Origin: Setaria digitata
Taxonomy: Eukaryota > Nematoda > Chromadorea > Rhabditida > Setariidae
DNA length: 64,000 nucleotides
NCBI GenBank assembly: GCA_003640385.1
Contig: RCAB01000201.1
Coordinates: 40,586-104,585, forward strand
Reading direction: 5' to 3'
Shown: in pieces, positions 1 to 11,557 of the stretch
How the letters are laid out: the number at the start of each line of letters is the position of its first letter
How positions within the stretch are numbered: position 1 is the first letter of the stretch
Translations under genes and position numbers: made by a program
Notes under the pieces: generated by a model
What the model was told of the DNA's origin: nothing
Database searches by the model: none
Seen by the model: only the letters and a program-made list of their open reading frames with translations

Positions 1-1212
1 GGTCATGAATGACGAGTTGTGTAGTATAAAATTATCAAACTGCACATGACTTTTGAAATTTCGTTATTTTAGTACCATAGGATTGTATTTGTGAAAGACT
101 GTAAAGCGTCGTTGCTTAATTGTACATTGAAACTGACTGTATCGCTCTTGCTACCAGATGCTTTTCCTGCAAAAAAAAAAAAAAAAAATGTGAGTAGAAC
201 TAGGCACGAGAATGAAGGAAAATTTGATTGCCATATCTTGAAATTTTTTGTTAATGACGAATAAAAGAATGACAGTTGCACAGATTTAGCTTGGAATTGT
301 ATTGTTACTCGTTGATATAGATATTTCCATTACGCTGGATTGCCAAGTTATCCATTGCACTGCTTCTTAAGATGCTTTTCGGTTTTTTTTTTTCCAAGAA
401 TCTAAAGCAGTTGCGATGGACAGGGAAGGAAGGTTTTCAATCTTGAATACGGAGTTCTTGAAAGTCGCTAGGTTCTTAGATGAAAGTACAAGAAATAATT
501 GATTGTATTGAGAGAAAGATGCGTAGTGGAGACGTGGATAAATAGGTTATGCCCAGCAGCAGGACTATGTCGATTAATGGTACAGCCTCGTTACATTATC
601 GCAGACGTAACAGAAGCAGTTTTCCAAACCGGAAACCACAGATTCAGATTTAGGGAAAAGAAGGTGCAAGTAAAAATGATACTGAAGTGATTTCTCGAGA
701 AGTTTGTAATTGTCGACTCCACTGCTAGTTGGAGAATTTGCATTTTCATCGCATTGGAGTTGGTTCTAGTGGCATAGTTTTCGGTGCACATTAATGATTA
801 GCAATTGTTGTTGAGATTATTTCTTTGAAATAAATATCAGAATTTGGATAAAAACGGTTTCAAGACCAAAGGTTAGGGAAATGTCAGTAAAAATTGGCAC
901 ATTTCAAGAACTAGCTAGCAGTGGAGATTGATTCAGCATGAATTGCATTTTGGCTTTTTTACTTTTCGAAACGTCAGTACCAGCCACGGGTGGAAATCTG
1001 GTTTCGTAATTTTTGCCGCTCACATATGAGCTCTTCCTATTGATCAGACCTGATCTGGTCATGTATTTTTGGATTATAATATTAGAGCGTTTGATTTTTA
1101 TCTTGGGCAAATGCGTTTAGTCGGATGTTCCCTCTTAATGTATTAAACGCTCTCATTTAATTTCACTTGGATTTTACAAACTAATTTTTTCATTTCTCTT
1201 TCTGTCTATTAG
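1..1212. other. Probable GBA2 intron (no exon found)
   Basis: The GBA2 exon that starts at 1213 needs a preceding exon, but no part of the expected upstream GH116 sequence was found here on the plus strand, so this is most likely the 3' part of a large intron. A run of 18 A lies at 171-188. On the minus strand, 166 down to 69 could be a short terminal exon because a good poly-pyrimidine acceptor precedes it, but nothing else supports it. Confidence 0.55.
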
Positions 1213-3493
1213 CCGATCAGGTGGATCTCAGTGATGAACACGTAGCTTACTATCAAATGGATGGCAGTCGAGGTTTCGTAAAGCACCCTTCTCGTGTCCC
1301 TCATGATTTGGGGAATCCTGGTAAGGAATAATTTTCTTGAAATAATTTTAAAATATTATTCCTCGTGACATGTTGATTTTTTTATTTGTTTCTGTTGAAC
1401 AAATCAGCGTCACATAATATGACCAACTCGGCATATATTTACATGCCCGTTCACAAAAAATTGAAATGTCGTAATTCTAGTTACTCAGCCTTTTATTTTC
1501 CTAATTTTAAAAAGGTTCCGTTTCTGATGATCAAGTCAAATAATTTTGTTTAAAATAAATTAGAAAGGACACTGAAAAATGAAATGATCATTTTTATCTC
1601 TTAGAATTTTGTGTTTTCAGCGGTTGAACCATGGTTATGCACGAATGCATATGTAGTTCATGATACGGGAAAATGGAAGGATCTCAATTTGAAATTCATT
1701 TTAACGTGTTGTCGTGATTATTTTTGTATACTCAGCCAGGATAAAAGGCAGCACACTTCAAAAGTTTTCCACCATTTTTTTAATTGACAATTTCTGAGTA
1801 TTAATATCTACTACTACCGCTTAAGATGCTTGAATTTTAGCTTATAGAAATATAAATTTACAAATTGCTTTGTAGATTTTTACAAAAAGTATGGCCTACT
1901 ATCAAACGTCTAGTAACTGAAGCTCAAGTTTGCTGGGATGAAGATGATGATGGTATGATAGAAAATTCTGGTACTGCCGATCAAACATACGATGCTTGGA
2001 AAATGAATGGTGTAAGGTATGATGAATCAGGGTATTCTCTATAAAGAATTAAATAGAAAAGGTGGAAGTGGCTTATAAATGTACTTTTGCCAAATTTCTT
2101 TTAAAATGGTTATTTAAACTTTTCTAGCGCTTATTGCGGCTGTCTATGGTTGGCATCACTACAAGCAGCAGCATCACTTGCTAATGAAATCGGTGATATT
2201 AAAGGTGCAGATTTATACACAAAACTTTTGTCCAAAGCACGAGATGTATTTGAAAGAAAACTATGGAATGGTGAATATTATAACTTTGATGAAAAGTCGG
2301 AAAGTGCCAAAACAATCATGGCGGACCAGCTTTGTGGAAATTGGTTTCTAATGTCTGTTTCACCTGAAATTGCACATAACGTAAGACTAATAGTTCCTCA
2401 GAGTTTTTCTGCATTTCTTTTAAATTATAAAATGTAGATGTATTAAAATTTGATCTGCTATTAATGAAAAAAAAAAATTTTGACATATGTTCCTTTCCTA
2501 TTTCGTTAATTACTAAGCAAAGTTATAAATACCCTAGGCTTCTTGGTTCTCACAGAATAGGAATCTCTCAGAGGTTCGAATATCTTTATCCTTCCTCCCT
2601 GAATCGCCCAAAGTTCCTAAATCAGTCCTATTAGATATATGTCTTATTTCCTTTCAGAAATATAAAATAGAACGAGAAAATTCTAAGGTCGAGAATATTG
2701 TTACCATGACTTAATTTCAGGTCTTCTTGGAGAAATTTATTTATCTATCATTTTAGCTCTTGCCCTTATCTCATGTGAAATCGGCACTTGACAAAATTTA
2801 TAACTTAAACGTTTTGAACTTTGCGAGTGGACGACTGGGAGCTGTAAATGGGATGAAGAAAGATGGCACTGTTGAGAGACAACGATTGCAAGCAGATGAA
2901 ATGTGGATTGGTGTTACTTATGCGCTAGCAGCATCATTTATGCAGCAGGTATTAAGCCATGCAAGGACTTTGTTTGTGTGAATTTTGGTTCTACTTGTTG
3001 TTAGTAGAAGTCTTTAAAGGCAATTCAAAACACTTTACTTTAAGAATTATAAAATGATAAGATGACACATGTTTTCCTGAAGATCTGGAAATTCACATAA
3101 AATATATGAGAATGGCAGTTGCACTGTTTGAAATTTTAAAAGAACTCGTACAATACCTGGACAATATTTTTACAGGGTGATATTCAACGTGGTTTTGATA
3201 CAGCATGGGGTTGTTACGATGCATGTTACAACCGTTTTGGTTTGCAGTACCAGACGCCTGAAGCTGTTTATGAAAACCATTTCTACCGCGCAATTGGTTA
3301 TATGCGACCGTTAAGTATCTGGTCAATTCAGTGGACTCTGCTAAGACAGCTGAAAGTTTTTGAGCTTGGTTCGACGATTTTGAACCATATTCATACTGGA
3401 ACCCCATTAGAATTCCAGAAAATTTCACCATCAAAAATGAAAAAGGATGAACACTGTGTAAAAGTAAAATCAGGAACCAGTTCTCATTTTTAA
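1213..3493 (+). CDS. GBA2: Non-lysosomal glucosylceramidase, C-terminal part
   Basis: Glycoside hydrolase family 116 enzyme that hydrolyses glucosylceramide to glucose and ceramide at ER, Golgi or plasma membranes. Exons: 1213-1320, 1621-1747, 1876-2016, 2128-2380, 2757-2948, 3176-3493. They join in frame to 378 residues ending in TAA. The order of family blocks matches human GBA2: [54 protein letters not shown] and [12 protein letters not shown]. The ADQTYD block is where I place the family's general acid/base Asp. The nucleophile Glu should lie upstream, outside the window. The intron after 1747 needs a GC donor (AAAAG, then GCAGCA); the GT nearby is in the wrong phase. The start and roughly the first 500 residues are missing. 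Family assignment is firm; the substrate is inferred from the family. Confidence 0.95.
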
Positions 3494-4968
3494 AAAAGAA
3501 CCCCAAATGCTCAGAGAGTAGTTAAATAAATCCAAATACATTTTACGTTTCCATTTCCAAATAAATTTTCTTTTGAAAATTGACCTCTCTACCTTACTTT
3601 TTATGGAGGGATAAGCTTTAAGTTTTATTTTCTTTATTTTGAATTCTTGAAAAGCTTTCAGAGAATTTCTTTTCTTAATGTTGATTCTTGACAATTCTTT
3701 TTCTGGACTGATCCGGATAGGTATTCCTGTCGACTGTATTTCCACCAAAGCAACCTAAAATTATACTTGACAGGCCGGAAAAAACAATGAAAAAGAAAGT
3801 ATAAGGTATTAATTTTTTCATAAAACAGAGTGCAGTGTTCCACTTACCTGTGCTGACAAGATTTTTTAAAATCCTTTTACTTTTACTTGCATTTTATGGC
3901 GACTCGGTGAAAGTGACGCATTCATCACGGGGTTTACAAATCGATCGAAAAAAAAAAAAAAAAAAAAAACCCATTCTTTCGTTAGATAAAAGGAACACGA
4001 TAGAGAATATATGCCCGCGTTCTGTTAAAATCCGTATGTTAAGATAATATACTGCTTTGATTAGCTAAAAATGCCATTGCACTGTCGACTCTTTTGAACA
4101 GGTGACATCACTGCTAAATGCTTCCCTATCTATAATAAAGAGTAAAAACGAAAATAATTCTTTCTAAAGAGTTCATTTGCAAGTATGGGAAAGATATTTC
4201 GGTTTCTTTTGAGATATAATCTACGGTGCGAACAGTGCCTTGGAACAACATTTCTGCTTTTGATTTTTTATTTTCAGTTTGTAAAAGAAACTCTGGTTCA
4301 AATTCCTTCAAAAAGGTAATCTATAAAAAAAATTTGAAGCTAAAAAAGTGATTGCAACGACTCCTTAAAATGTGTGATTTTTAATATATCAACAGTCACT
4401 ACTCTATTAGTGATAATTCCTTACAATTTTAATTACTCTAAAAACGACTGACTACTCGTTTCTGCTAAATTCTTGCCATTTGTTTAACATGTATGATTGC
4501 ATAAGAGAACACTGAATGATTTTTCGGCCAAATGTTGCAAAAGGGTCGAAATTATTACTAACATAGCCGAATGTAGCAAGGCAATAACAACTTCTTTGGA
4601 GATTATTTATCGAGTGAAATAAATGTAAGTAATCAGAATTTACACTTTTCAACGGCAGAACCTGAAAGAAATGAAAGAGAAAGAAATTTTCAAAAGTATT
4701 GTTACATGGTAGGCATTTCAAGAAATCCTACATTCGCTAACATTAACTAGCTTTCCTGCAAAACAAAAAGGAATAAAGCACAGAGAAATTTGTGGAACTT
4801 AAAAAAACTGATGGTAACATGTACATATAAATAAACAAATGTAACATTAAAGGATAGTGCTAACAACTTCTAGTGGGTTTTCAGCAGGCATTATAGAAAC
4901 GAAATTGATGAACAGTTTCTTGTCAACGTTGTATAATGTCGGATCGGAAGAAGTACTACCAAAGCGAC
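3494..4968. other. Noncoding gap between convergent genes
   Basis: This stretch separates the 3' ends of GBA2 (+) and the TMEM14-family gene (-). Open frames here are short, overlap on opposite strands and lack paired splice sites. A run of about 21 A lies at 3949-3969. No RNA gene or mobile element was recognised. Confidence 0.6.
3525..3530 (+). terminator. Poly(A) signal for GBA2
   Basis: A canonical AATAAA lies 32 bases after the GBA2 stop codon, in AT-rich sequence, which suits a short nematode 3' UTR. Confidence 0.6.
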
Positions 4969-6884
4969 TTACTGGATATGACGCAGAAGACAACGAATTA
5001 CCATACCAAGGCTGAAAGATAATTCTATAAAAACTAGATTATGAAAGATGAAGGAAAAAACATTCGGCTGATGACAGAGTAGCTGTTTAATTCTGAAAAT
5101 AAATAATGTGGTCTAAACAACGGATAGAACTTTAATAACCGTCTCTTGTTCTTTTTAATAATTAATAATCTGGAGGTAACAAAACGAAACCGCTAAGAAA
5201 CCAATTTATTATTTATTTATTCTTTAGTCTTTTTTTTGGAATACTTGTTAGATAAAAAAGCAAATTCAAAGAGATTTGGATTCAAAATGAGTGGTAAAGG
5301 AACAGAAAGAGCCTATAATACCAATAACGTGTTTGGCTTAGGAACTCTTACTTACATGTGATAGACGCAGTTCGAAAATTTTTGCGAAAATGAGAACCCA
5401 GAAATGAGGGACACAGTGCAAGCTCTCAAAAATTCACAAAAAAAAAAATTATAGTGGTAGCAAATTCATCAGTTGATTAAAAAGTGCATAAGAAAAAATT
5501 TAACAACGTTATTCGTTTAGTGGCAGTAGTTCATGAAGTAATCAACAAATAAAGAAAAAAAAAACATCATTTGGAAGTGATATTTCTGGACTGAGATGAT
5601 CGACGAAACAGAACCTGGGTCTTAATTTGCAAAAAAAGTTATAATAACTATATAATGTTCTGTTATTTCTACAATTCCCTAAATTCCAGGGAAATTATTA
5701 CATCTCAAAAGATGCTTAGCAAACCAATAGAATGGATTAAAAAATGGCGCTTTTAACCCACAGTAAACAACGGAACGGATTCAATTTTTTCTGCGACAAT
5801 GCTTAAATACAATAGGAGACTGAAAAACTTTACAATATTATGGAATTTTGAGGAATAAGTCCCTATATCACAAAAACAAACAAAATTTTTCCTTAAAATA
5901 TTTCATATTCCTTGTTTTGGTTACCAAGTGCTTTAATCTTGATTATGATTTGAAACTCTCATAAATAAAATACAAAAGAGAACTAAGTGAATGGTTCAGA
6001 ATTTGTCCATGCAACTGATCTCGACTTAATATAAGCAATAACTAAGAATTTTAGAAACTCACCTTAAGATCGTAACTATTCCAGACGGCATAATTTTGCC
6101 GGATTGTATGTAACGACTCCCCATTATCACTGTAAGACCAAAACTAATCGCTGTAAAACATAACAATTAGTGAATAAAATTATGAAATACAGACTAGGGG
6201 AAGCAGTTACAGTTATAGTCTACTAAAAGTGAATGAAAATTATTTCCTATTTAAAAACTCATGTAAGCAATCTGGTGATAAACTGGCACAAGATCGCCAA
6301 AGCAATTTATTTGCTTTTTGGGGTACTTTATGTCGGTCATAAAAACTTGACCTTTTCAACATTTTTTATATGCACTGAAACTAAAACTTTTTAAAAATTA
6401 ACGACATTCTAGGATGAGGATCCATAAATATTTCTGCAGGAGAAAGTTTTCACCCCAAAACCTTCGAACTATTTGCAACTTTAGTTTCCCCTCCATAATT
6501 TCTCTGAATTTGTACAAATACCGAAATGTAAGAAAAGCTACCTAAAAGCATGGAGTTGTTGTTAAGATGGGCAGCAAAACCAGCAACGCCTCCGAAAACG
6601 AGTCCAGCAACTAGTGATGCGGTACTGCCTGCAATGAAATGAAGGTAGAAAATTCCAATCACCAATGCATTTGAATTTCTTATTCTGGAGATTGAATCAT
6701 TCTCCATTTCCTATGCGAAGGGAAGAATCACAAGACGCGGTCAATCTGCTTAATTATTTAACTTCCATTGCTGGTACTGATAATATAATGACCAAACGAC
6801 TTTATGCTGACCTGCTTTAAGATAGCCGACCAGACCGCCCGTTATTATAATGCCTGCATAAACGAGACCTGCCAGGTCACTCAT
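4969..6884 (-). CDS. TMEM14: TMEM14-family small membrane protein
   Basis: Complete 96-residue protein of the TMEM14 (UPF0136) family: small multi-pass proteins, of which vertebrate TMEM14C acts in mitochondrial porphyrin handling for haem synthesis. Exons on the minus strand in coding order: 6884-6812, 6628-6542, 6150-6063, 5011-4969; all phases agree. The start MSDLAGLVYAGI corresponds to MDLSGLVYAGL-type family starts. Then come GLVGYLKAG, LVAGLVFGGVAG, a Gly-rich third helix, and GSRYIQSGKIMPSG, which matches the family's RF.SGK.MPAG block. Length is close to the usual 100-115. There are four hydrophobic segments. The last exon is only 43 bases, after an intron of about 1 kb. Which vertebrate paralogue it is closest to cannot be told here, so a haem role is inference only. 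It is convergent with GBA2. Confidence 0.93.
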
Positions 6885-6893
6885 ACTGAACCT
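6885..6893 (-). other. Candidate spliced-leader acceptor of the TMEM14 gene
   Basis: On the minus strand, TTTCAG-GTTCAG stands directly before the start ATG, giving two possible AG acceptors, at 6893-6892 and 6887-6886. Either leaves a 5' UTR of 1-7 bases. This very short leader is typical of trans-spliced nematode mRNAs, but an upstream 5' UTR exon is also possible. Confidence 0.5.
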
Positions 6894-9800
6894 GAAACAT
6901 TTCACCTCACTTGACTTTTCTCTGATGAAGAGAGCAGTGAAAGGAGAGAGTAAAGACGTCACAAACGACTCACAATTGAGCTGGGATAAAATTTATGAAA
7001 TAACACGACGTTGGAATTGACGAACAGAAAGTAAGTAAAATATAGGAGAAAATACGTGATGCTGAGAATGTGACAGAGGCTGTGATCGGTGCAGTGCAGT
7101 AGTGAGAAATGTCCACAGAATAATGGCACATGACAAAGCAGAAAGTAAAAATAGTTTAAAAAAGTGTAGAAAGGGAAGACAATATTGTCCTGACCTGGTC
7201 GACATCATCACACCACCATCACGATCACCACGAAAGAGAAACTTCAAATAGTCAAAACCGACACTCCCTTCAGCTCTCCCGGTGACATTCTTTTCACTAC
7301 CAAATTTCATACGCAACCAATAGTGCAATACAAGTCTCAAATAGTAACTGGGACAGTCCTAGGAGTTAAAGGTCATGGCTGCTGTCGTACTTGTTTGATG
7401 TCGTATATCAACGTTAATTGTCTCAGTCATTCATTGTCCTTTTAGCTTATTCTTTACAATTCTGCCAACTGTCTTACATGTGTACAATACTTCCTAAACA
7501 TTTCGTCATAGGCGCACAATACAACTGTATCGTTTGCCTTAATAGTTCAACCAGTATCATTTTTTCTAAGAAAAACTTTAATATCTCCACAGAACTGTTT
7601 CAGTTGTAGCGATTTCGAATTTGCGAATATCCTTCTCTTGTGATGTCTCCATGTAGGATTCGTTAAGCACTGAATCAGTTCTTCCAGAACAGACGAGAAA
7701 GTATTACCTGCACCCCTCATGTTACCTTCAGGCTAAATGGAACACTTGATTTTTCTGATTGTTCTCCAAAAAAAAAAAAACGTTAAAGGAATAAATCTTG
7801 TTTTGATTCACTTATTTCCTGTTCAGTTCATGTGTAAATGAGAATCAAATCGAGGTGAAGATTTCAGGAAAAATGTCTTTTTGATGCATAATATGATGAG
7901 AAAAGAAGTTTTATATATTCATATTTAATGAAACATTCAATTAAACCAGAAACAGCGCATGGATCGTTGGAGCCGAGTATTCCGAACAAAAAAAAAAAAC
8001 GGAAAGTTCTCGGTGTATTGAGTGTCTGTTAATTTCATCCACTCTCTCAGCTTACATCAAGATATAATATGAACAAATAAAAAGGAAGACCAGTCGAAGT
8101 TAGGCACTGCACAATCTTCAGACTTCCAATAAAACTATGTGAATTTTTCTAATTCAGGTAATGACAAGCAGCGGTGTTCTGTGTCAGCACGCTCGTCGAT
8201 AAATTGATTGATTGCTTATCAATAATAGCTAGTATGTTTTTATTTGGAGTAAAATATTTTCGGAAAATTAATTCCTGACAAAAGAAATTTTATAAATGAA
8301 CAACAACTGGTATGACAAATTTTGAATTTTAGTTCTAGTCAAATGCAAAAGCCATTTACACAAAATTTCCCGAAATATTTGTAGAAGTATTGAAGAAAAA
8401 GTTTGTTTTTCGTGCCAAAGAGGATTGTTAGGAAGGTACTTCGACGAAATCTCCTCTTCGTATTCCATCTTGGAAAACTTCCGAAAATTCCAACAAAGGA
8501 AAATGTAACTTTGTTATGGAAGCGAGTTGGAACGTAGTTCGGGACTGGAAGAAACGCTATATCGGTCGGCAGTCGACCTTGGTGTCTAAGAACGAAATGT
8601 AGGAGGAGATGGCCACCCCATTGAGATCTGTTCCAAATTATCTTCGTACACACAGACACATGCCAAGATGTGTCAAAATTTTCCACATCTGTTGCAGATT
8701 TGATAAGTTGGAACTATTTTCATTCTGCCAACGAATATCTCCGTGCCATAGCCGTAACCACTAACCACTGCTTCTGGCTTTGGGCTTCTGGCTGTTGGCT
8801 CCACAGAAATAATTCTGTAATTAGTGACATTATGCTAATGACGTTGTTATCTCTTGCAACTCTTTTTTGTATCTTCTCACAAAGTTAACATTTCTTGTTT
8901 TAATCCAATGCTTTACACCACATATCGTTCAATTTCTTCATTTTTTTCATTCACCACTCATTTCATATTTAGAAACTTAATAATAGATCAGTTTGTTTGC
9001 TTCCCGATCGATTTCCGGATGACTTTTTCATAAAAAAGTGCTAGTAAACAAATTACGTTTTCCTAATATCCACTCCTAAATATGAAATTTGCTAAAAACG
9101 AATCTTACTATTACTTTCACTTGTGACTGAAAAATTTGCATAAACTGAAATAATCTTGAATAAGGATTATGTATCATTTATCATGCTTCCATAATTATGG
9201 TAGGTGTGAGAAGCAATTTTTAGAGGCTGTTTTGCTTCACATCATAATAGTTCTGCATTTATCTCATCTCAGGTTTAAAATTGCGTGCATAGGTGTGTCA
9301 GCAACACCAAAAGCACTGGAACTAATTTTGCCTTTATAAACAGTACGGGAAATTTGTACACTGACTAAAGTTATAGTAGATGGGAGCATTTTTTGTTTCG
9401 TCTCCATAAGCTTAAACTTCCTTTCTTAAACTGTTGTTTCTCCAGACTATTTCATTCCACTACTTTGTTTTTATAATTAATATATTGAAATGTATGTACT
9501 GTTCTCCCACAACTTGTGAGTGAGAGAACTTTGTCAAGGAAGAAGCAGATTTCTGAGGAAAGTATCAGTTAGTTCATATGCTTCAGTCTTTTGTTAAACG
9601 TTTTGTTCATTTATTTACTTCCTCGTCTGTTGTTTGCATATATACGCAAGGATGAGAGAAGAAGAGAGAGAAAAATTTTGTAGGGAGTCAAAATTTTTTG
9701 TAACATTTTAACTTAGTCAGAACTTCATATTGTTGACTGTCTTGGCCTATGCGAAAACCCTCCTTTACAATCATCCTTCGAAAATTCTATTATTAATGAT

Positions 9801-11557
9801 TATAAAAGAAAAGGTTTTAAAAGATGACTGAGCGCCTTTGCATCCCCCTTTCCGCTCAAANTTAATGTGTAGAAAAGGTTTTAAAAGATGACTGAGCGCC
9901 TTTGCATCCCCCTTTCCGCTCAAAAGATCGAAAAGCTAATTAATGAGACATTTCCTGGTCAAAAATTGAGTATGTTGTTATAGTAAAGAAAACAATCACA
10001 TTAGTCTGTTGGCTACTAACTTGTCTCATATGGCCATTACAATTACACTTAACAGCGAGAATGTTTAAGTAAAAGCCATCATAATGTATTGCGTCGTAAT
10101 ATTATTTGCAGTAATATCGCACTCTTTTACAGCATCAGTACTTTCCTATCTCTTTCATATACATTGACTGTTCTTCTGACGGTTCTATGTGAATTCCATT
10201 GATCATAGCTACTCAATTTATTATTATTACTGTAATTTAATTAATACAACTTTTGTTTCTTTATCCTATATCTAATCCGGAGGCCATGCTTGGCCACTCC
10301 AGCAACCAAGTTGTTCAATTATTTCATTCTGATATAGCACGATATTTTTGAAGAAAACAGAGTGTGGCGCTGTTTCTGGCCAATGAGCGACGTTGCAGTT
10401 CAGAAATAAGCATTACTCAAGCCGTAACTTGGCGTGATTCATTTTCGTTTAGTTTTTTCGGAAGATTACATGATTCTTTTAGTTTCGTCATCTGTAATTC
10501 CAACAACCTATGACAATTGATTTAACAAGCTGTGAAACGGATTATAATCTTGAATAGGATTTCTGACGCTGTAAGGAATTTGAATTTGTGTAAAAACGGG
10601 TTTTTGTTATGAGAAATCCATGTCTGTAGTGCTGTGTCAATGAATTATTTCATTCTATTTGAAATAAATAATTATAGAAACTTTAGGAGTCAGATATGAA
10701 TTCACAGTACATTAACTTTTCCTATCATATTTTTCCACCGTTAATAACGAATGGATTATTCGTTCATAATTTAACAAATTTTATTTTAGCGTTCTGTTTT
10801 CTAGGAAAAGTTTTCGACCAACTTTCAACTTTTTCCCTAACTTAAAATATACACTGATTTCTTTAGTAGCCACCAATAGTGCAAACAATTGTGGAGTGTG
10901 AAATAATCAACTATAGATGCTTTTTATTTGTTTATTTTTTTGTTGCCGGCAATTTCCAGCGAAAAATATATTGGATAAAAGTATTTATTAGTTTTCGATT
11001 CTGATTACACCTTTTTATATGAGGCTAGTTCTATTTGCAGTTTTTGCATTCGGGATTTTAGAATAACACTTCTAAATCAAAGAAGAAAGTGATAAAAAGC
11101 CTTAAAAATATTTATTTCAAGCTTCTAGTATCCTCGTAAGATTTGTTTAATAAGTTGCTCATGTTTTATTGCCAAATCAATCTAGTAGAGAAACTCGGAT
11201 TCTGACAAACCTTCAATTAATAGCTACACTTTGCATATATTCTTTCAGACTATTTCTTGAGATTATTGTAAATAAACAATCTGTTATATATTTCGAGCTG
11301 AAGTTCCCTGAAATCTAATAAGTTCTCTAAAAAAAGTGATTGGTAAGAAAATGCATGAAGTCTTTTTCCTGTAATCAGTTCACGTTCGGGACAAGATTTT
11401 AACTTATTTCAAGTGCTGATTGAATGAGTTGTTAGTAAATTTCTCGAACAGTTCGGAATCTCTGCCTTCAGGAAGATGTTACCTGCTATTTCAGGATTGC
11501 ATGCGTTGATCAAGCAAGGTTGTCTAACAGGAAAACGAACTTCTCGAGTACCATTAA
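6894..11557. other. Noncoding region, no gene recognised
   Basis: About 4.7 kb upstream of two divergent genes. The longest open frames (about 115 codons on the minus strand near 7000 and 8500) have low-complexity, unlikely compositions and no splice-paired neighbours. It contains the N-flanked duplication at 9807-9924. The region should hold the promoters of both flanking genes, but no element can be pointed to. A possible trans-splice acceptor (TCTAACAG) ends at 11530, 27 bases before the next start codon. Confidence 0.5.
9807..9924 (+). repeat. Direct duplication around N at 9861 (assembly seam)
   Basis: A 54-base block at 9807-9860 is repeated exactly at 9871-9924, with a single N at 9861 and nine bases between the copies. 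The perfect identity and the N at the end of the first copy point to two overlapping contig ends placed side by side rather than a biological repeat. Confidence 0.85.

Noticed and set aside
69..166. Possible minus-strand terminal exon (ends TILWY) after a good acceptor
   Set aside because: No partner exon or homology was found, and the region is most simply a GBA2 intron. The poly-A run makes a good-looking acceptor by chance.
3093..3506. 137-codon minus-strand open frame
   Set aside because: It is the antisense shadow of the last GBA2 exon, which matches the family clearly.
6993..8686. Minus-strand open frames of about 115 codons near 7000-7340 and 8339-8686
   Set aside because: Composition is unlike the confirmed genes, no domain is recognisable and no splice-consistent neighbours exist.
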